DNA of 64,000 nt, from contig NZ_QLYX01000004.1 of the NCBI RefSeq assembly GCF_003289645.1, positions 372,001 to 436,000 of the forward strand, in the 5' to 3' direction. Both the position numbers and the translations under genes were made by a program. Every line of letters starts with the position of its first letter. Position 1 is the first letter of the stretch. Below, piece by piece: positions 62,742 through 64,000 of the stretch. This stretch comes from Actinomadura craniellae (GTDB lineage Bacteria; Actinomycetota; Actinomycetes; Streptosporangiales; Streptosporangiaceae). Under the pieces are notes generated by a model. It was not told where the DNA came from and searched no databases. It saw nothing but the letters and a program-made list of their open reading frames with translations.

Positions 62742-63419
62742 TTACTCTTCGTGACTAGCTTGACCGCTTTTCACCATGCCCGTCTCATATGCGAACACCA
62801 CGGCCTGCACCCGGTCACGGAGATCGAGCTTGGCGAGGATCCGGCCCATGTGCGTCTTGACGGTGGCCTCCGAGACGTAGAGCCGCTGCGCGACCTCACC
62901 GTTGGAGAGCCCGCGCGCCACCAGCAGCAGCACCTCGACCTCGCGAGCGGTGAGCGAGGCCAGCGCGGTCTCCCGGGGGGCGTCGCCCTCGGGCAGGTGC
63001 ATCGCGAACCGGTCGAGCAGCCGGCGGGTGGTGCTCGGCGCCACCACCGCGTCACCCGAGTGCACCGCCCTGATCGCCTCGACCAGATGGGCCGGGCCGG
63101 CGTCCTTGAGCAGGAAGCCGGCCGCCCCGGCCTTGATCGCGGCGAAGGCGTACTCGTCCAGGTCGAAGGTGGTCAGGATGATCACCTTGGGGCCGTCCGA
63201 GCCGATCCGCCGGGTGGCCTCGATGCCGTCCAGCCGCGGCATCCGCACGTCCATCAGCACCACGTCGGCCGGGGTGGTGCGCAGCAGCTCCACCGCCCGC
63301 GCGCCGTCGCCCGCCTCGCCCACCACCTCGATCCCGGGCTGCGCGTCCAGCACCATCTTGAAGCCGGCCCGGACCAGCTCCTGGTCGTCGACCAGGACCA
63401 CCCTGATGTTGTCGGTCAC
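62742..63419 (-). CDS. NarL/LuxR-family response regulator
   Basis: A 225-residue response regulator. The receiver starts VVLVDDQELVRAGFKMVLDA with phospho-acceptor Asp in VVLMDVRMPRLDG, then LTTFDLDEYAFAAI and FLLKDAGP. The C-terminal LuxR HTH is LTAREVEVLLLVARGLSNGE, continuing VAQRLYVSEATVKTHMGRIL. The GTG start overlaps the kinase stop. It is transcribed toward the chaplin gene, 152 bases away. Confidence 0.95.
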   Translation of the reverse strand: MTDNIRVVLVDDQELVRAGFKMVLDAQPGIEVVGEAGDGARAVELLRTTPADVVLMDVRMPRLDGIEATRRIGSDGPKVIILTTFDLDEYAFAAIKAGAAGFLLKDAGPAHLVEAIRAVHSGDAVVAPSTTRRLLDRFAMHLPEGDAPRETALASLTAREVEVLLLVARGLSNGEVAQRLYVSEATVKTHMGRILAKLDLRDRVQAVVFAYETGMVKSGQASHEE

Positions 63420-64000
63420 ACCCGTGTCTCCTCACGCACCGGGATCAGCGCCACGACCTCGTACCCGCCGCCGGGACGCGGGCCGGCGCGCACCGAGCCG
63501 CCGTAGACCGCGACGCGCTCGCGCATCCCGACCAGGCCGTGCCCGGCGCCGTCACCGGGCGCCGCCGCGCCCCGGCCGTCGTCGGTGACCCGCACCTCCA
63601 GGGCGTCATCACCGTAGTGCAGCCGCACCTGGGCGCTGGCCCGGGGACCGCCGTGCTTCAGCGTGTTGGTCAGCGCCTCCTGCACCACCCGGAAGACGGT
63701 GAGCTGCCGGCCCTCCGACAGCTCCAGCGGCACCCCCGCCACCTCGAACTCCAGCGGCAGGCCGGCCGAGCGGATCTGCTCCACCAGGTCGGCGAGCTGC
63801 TCGACGCCCGGCTGCGGCGCGTAGGACCCGGCGTCGTCGTCCTCCCGGAGCACCCCGAGCAGCCGCCGCATCTCCGCCAGGGCGTGCCGGCCGGTGTCCC
63901 CGATCGTCTCCAGCGCCCGCCGCGCCCGCTCGACGTCCGTCTCGATGGCGAAGGAGGCGCCGTCGGCCTGCACCACCATCACGCTGACGTTGTGCGCGAC
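63416..64000 (-). CDS. Two-component histidine kinase, C-terminal part
   Basis: Only the last ~195 residues are in the window. The VAHNVSVMVVQADG motif follows the phospho-acceptor His of HisKA_3 kinases (the His itself is beyond the edge), then an N box (QEALTNTLKHGG), G1 (VTDDGRGAA) and G2 (GHGLVGMRERV). This places it in the DesK/NarX-like family paired with NarL-type regulators. The sensor domain is outside the window. Confidence 0.92.
   Translation of the reverse strand, partial: VAHNVSVMVVQADGASFAIETDVERARRALETIGDTGRHALAEMRRLLGVLREDDDAGSYAPQPGVEQLADLVEQIRSAGLPLEFEVAGVPLELSEGRQLTVFRVVQEALTNTLKHGGPRASAQVRLHYGDDALEVRVTDDGRGAAAPGDGAGHGLVGMRERVAVYGGSVRAGPRPGGGYEVVALIPVREETRV

Noticed and set aside
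62590-62760. A BldN-type promoter for the chaplin gene
   Set aside because: The best match (AGTAAC with a 16-base spacer and GGTGAA) fits the -35 but only half of the -10, and overlaps the regulator's stop; too weak to annotate.

Overview
The window is very GC-rich, densely packed chromosomal DNA from a filamentous, sporulating actinomycete. It carries a BldN-type ECF sigma factor beside an RsbN-like anti-sigma factor, a chaplin, Lsr2, Rex, bS22, DisA/RadA and an actinobacterial NlpC/P60 gene behind a ydaO-type c-di-AMP leader. The gene order rex-hemA-hemC-hemD-hemB next to bldN-rsbN-HAD resembles the Streptomyces arrangement. Gene content and the dispersed structured repeats make me favour a Streptosporangiales member (Actinomadura-like), but this is inference from memory. 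No rRNA, tRNA, CRISPR, transposase or prophage gene was seen.

Layout. 1-5.4 kb: redox-controlled haem operon (rex, hemA, hemC, hemD/cobA fusion, hemB; hemB runs off the left edge) with a Rex operator upstream and a glutaredoxin. 5.4-14.3 kb: a membrane-ABM fusion, bldN/rsbN/HAD, acyltransferase plus epimerase, the tiny bS22 gene, a BldC-like HTH protein, a conserved protein and AcuC. 14.4-28.5 kb: esterase, MacAB-like exporter, proC, proline dehydrogenase, LCP ligase, ABC-2 exporter with TetR, isomerase, methyltransferase, hydrolase and SGNH hydrolase. 29-33.6 kb: radA, disA, an anchored protein and mutY.

33.8-41.7 kb is the accessory island between mutY and clpC. It encodes a 1364-residue caspase-STAND-WD40 protein, translationally coupled to a 720-residue protein of uncertain family, and converges on an RsbW-like ATPase with a large insertion and an EboA-domain protein. 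This is the best candidate for an undescribed conflict or cell-death system.

41.8-64 kb: clpC with two ClgR-like boxes, lsr2, two RDD proteins, a GNAT acetyltransferase, the c-di-AMP riboswitch and its NlpC/P60 hydrolase, a LuxR-type HTH protein, a LacI regulator with a frameshifted P450, and a long minus-strand cofactor run (DUF2520, panC, panD, nadB, nadC, coaX, lysS). It ends with a FtsX-type ABC exporter, a chaplin and a two-component pair whose kinase runs off the right edge.

Connections: DisA makes c-di-AMP, and the riboswitch 16 kb away should sense it to control wall hydrolysis. BldN in Streptomyces drives chaplin genes, and a chaplin lies 55 kb away. PanD and NadB both use aspartate, feeding CoA and NAD synthesis. 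Non-coding structure is rich: three copies of a ~169-bp element with a base-paired core, a cluster of long perfect hairpins after disA, and tandem duplications at gene ends.
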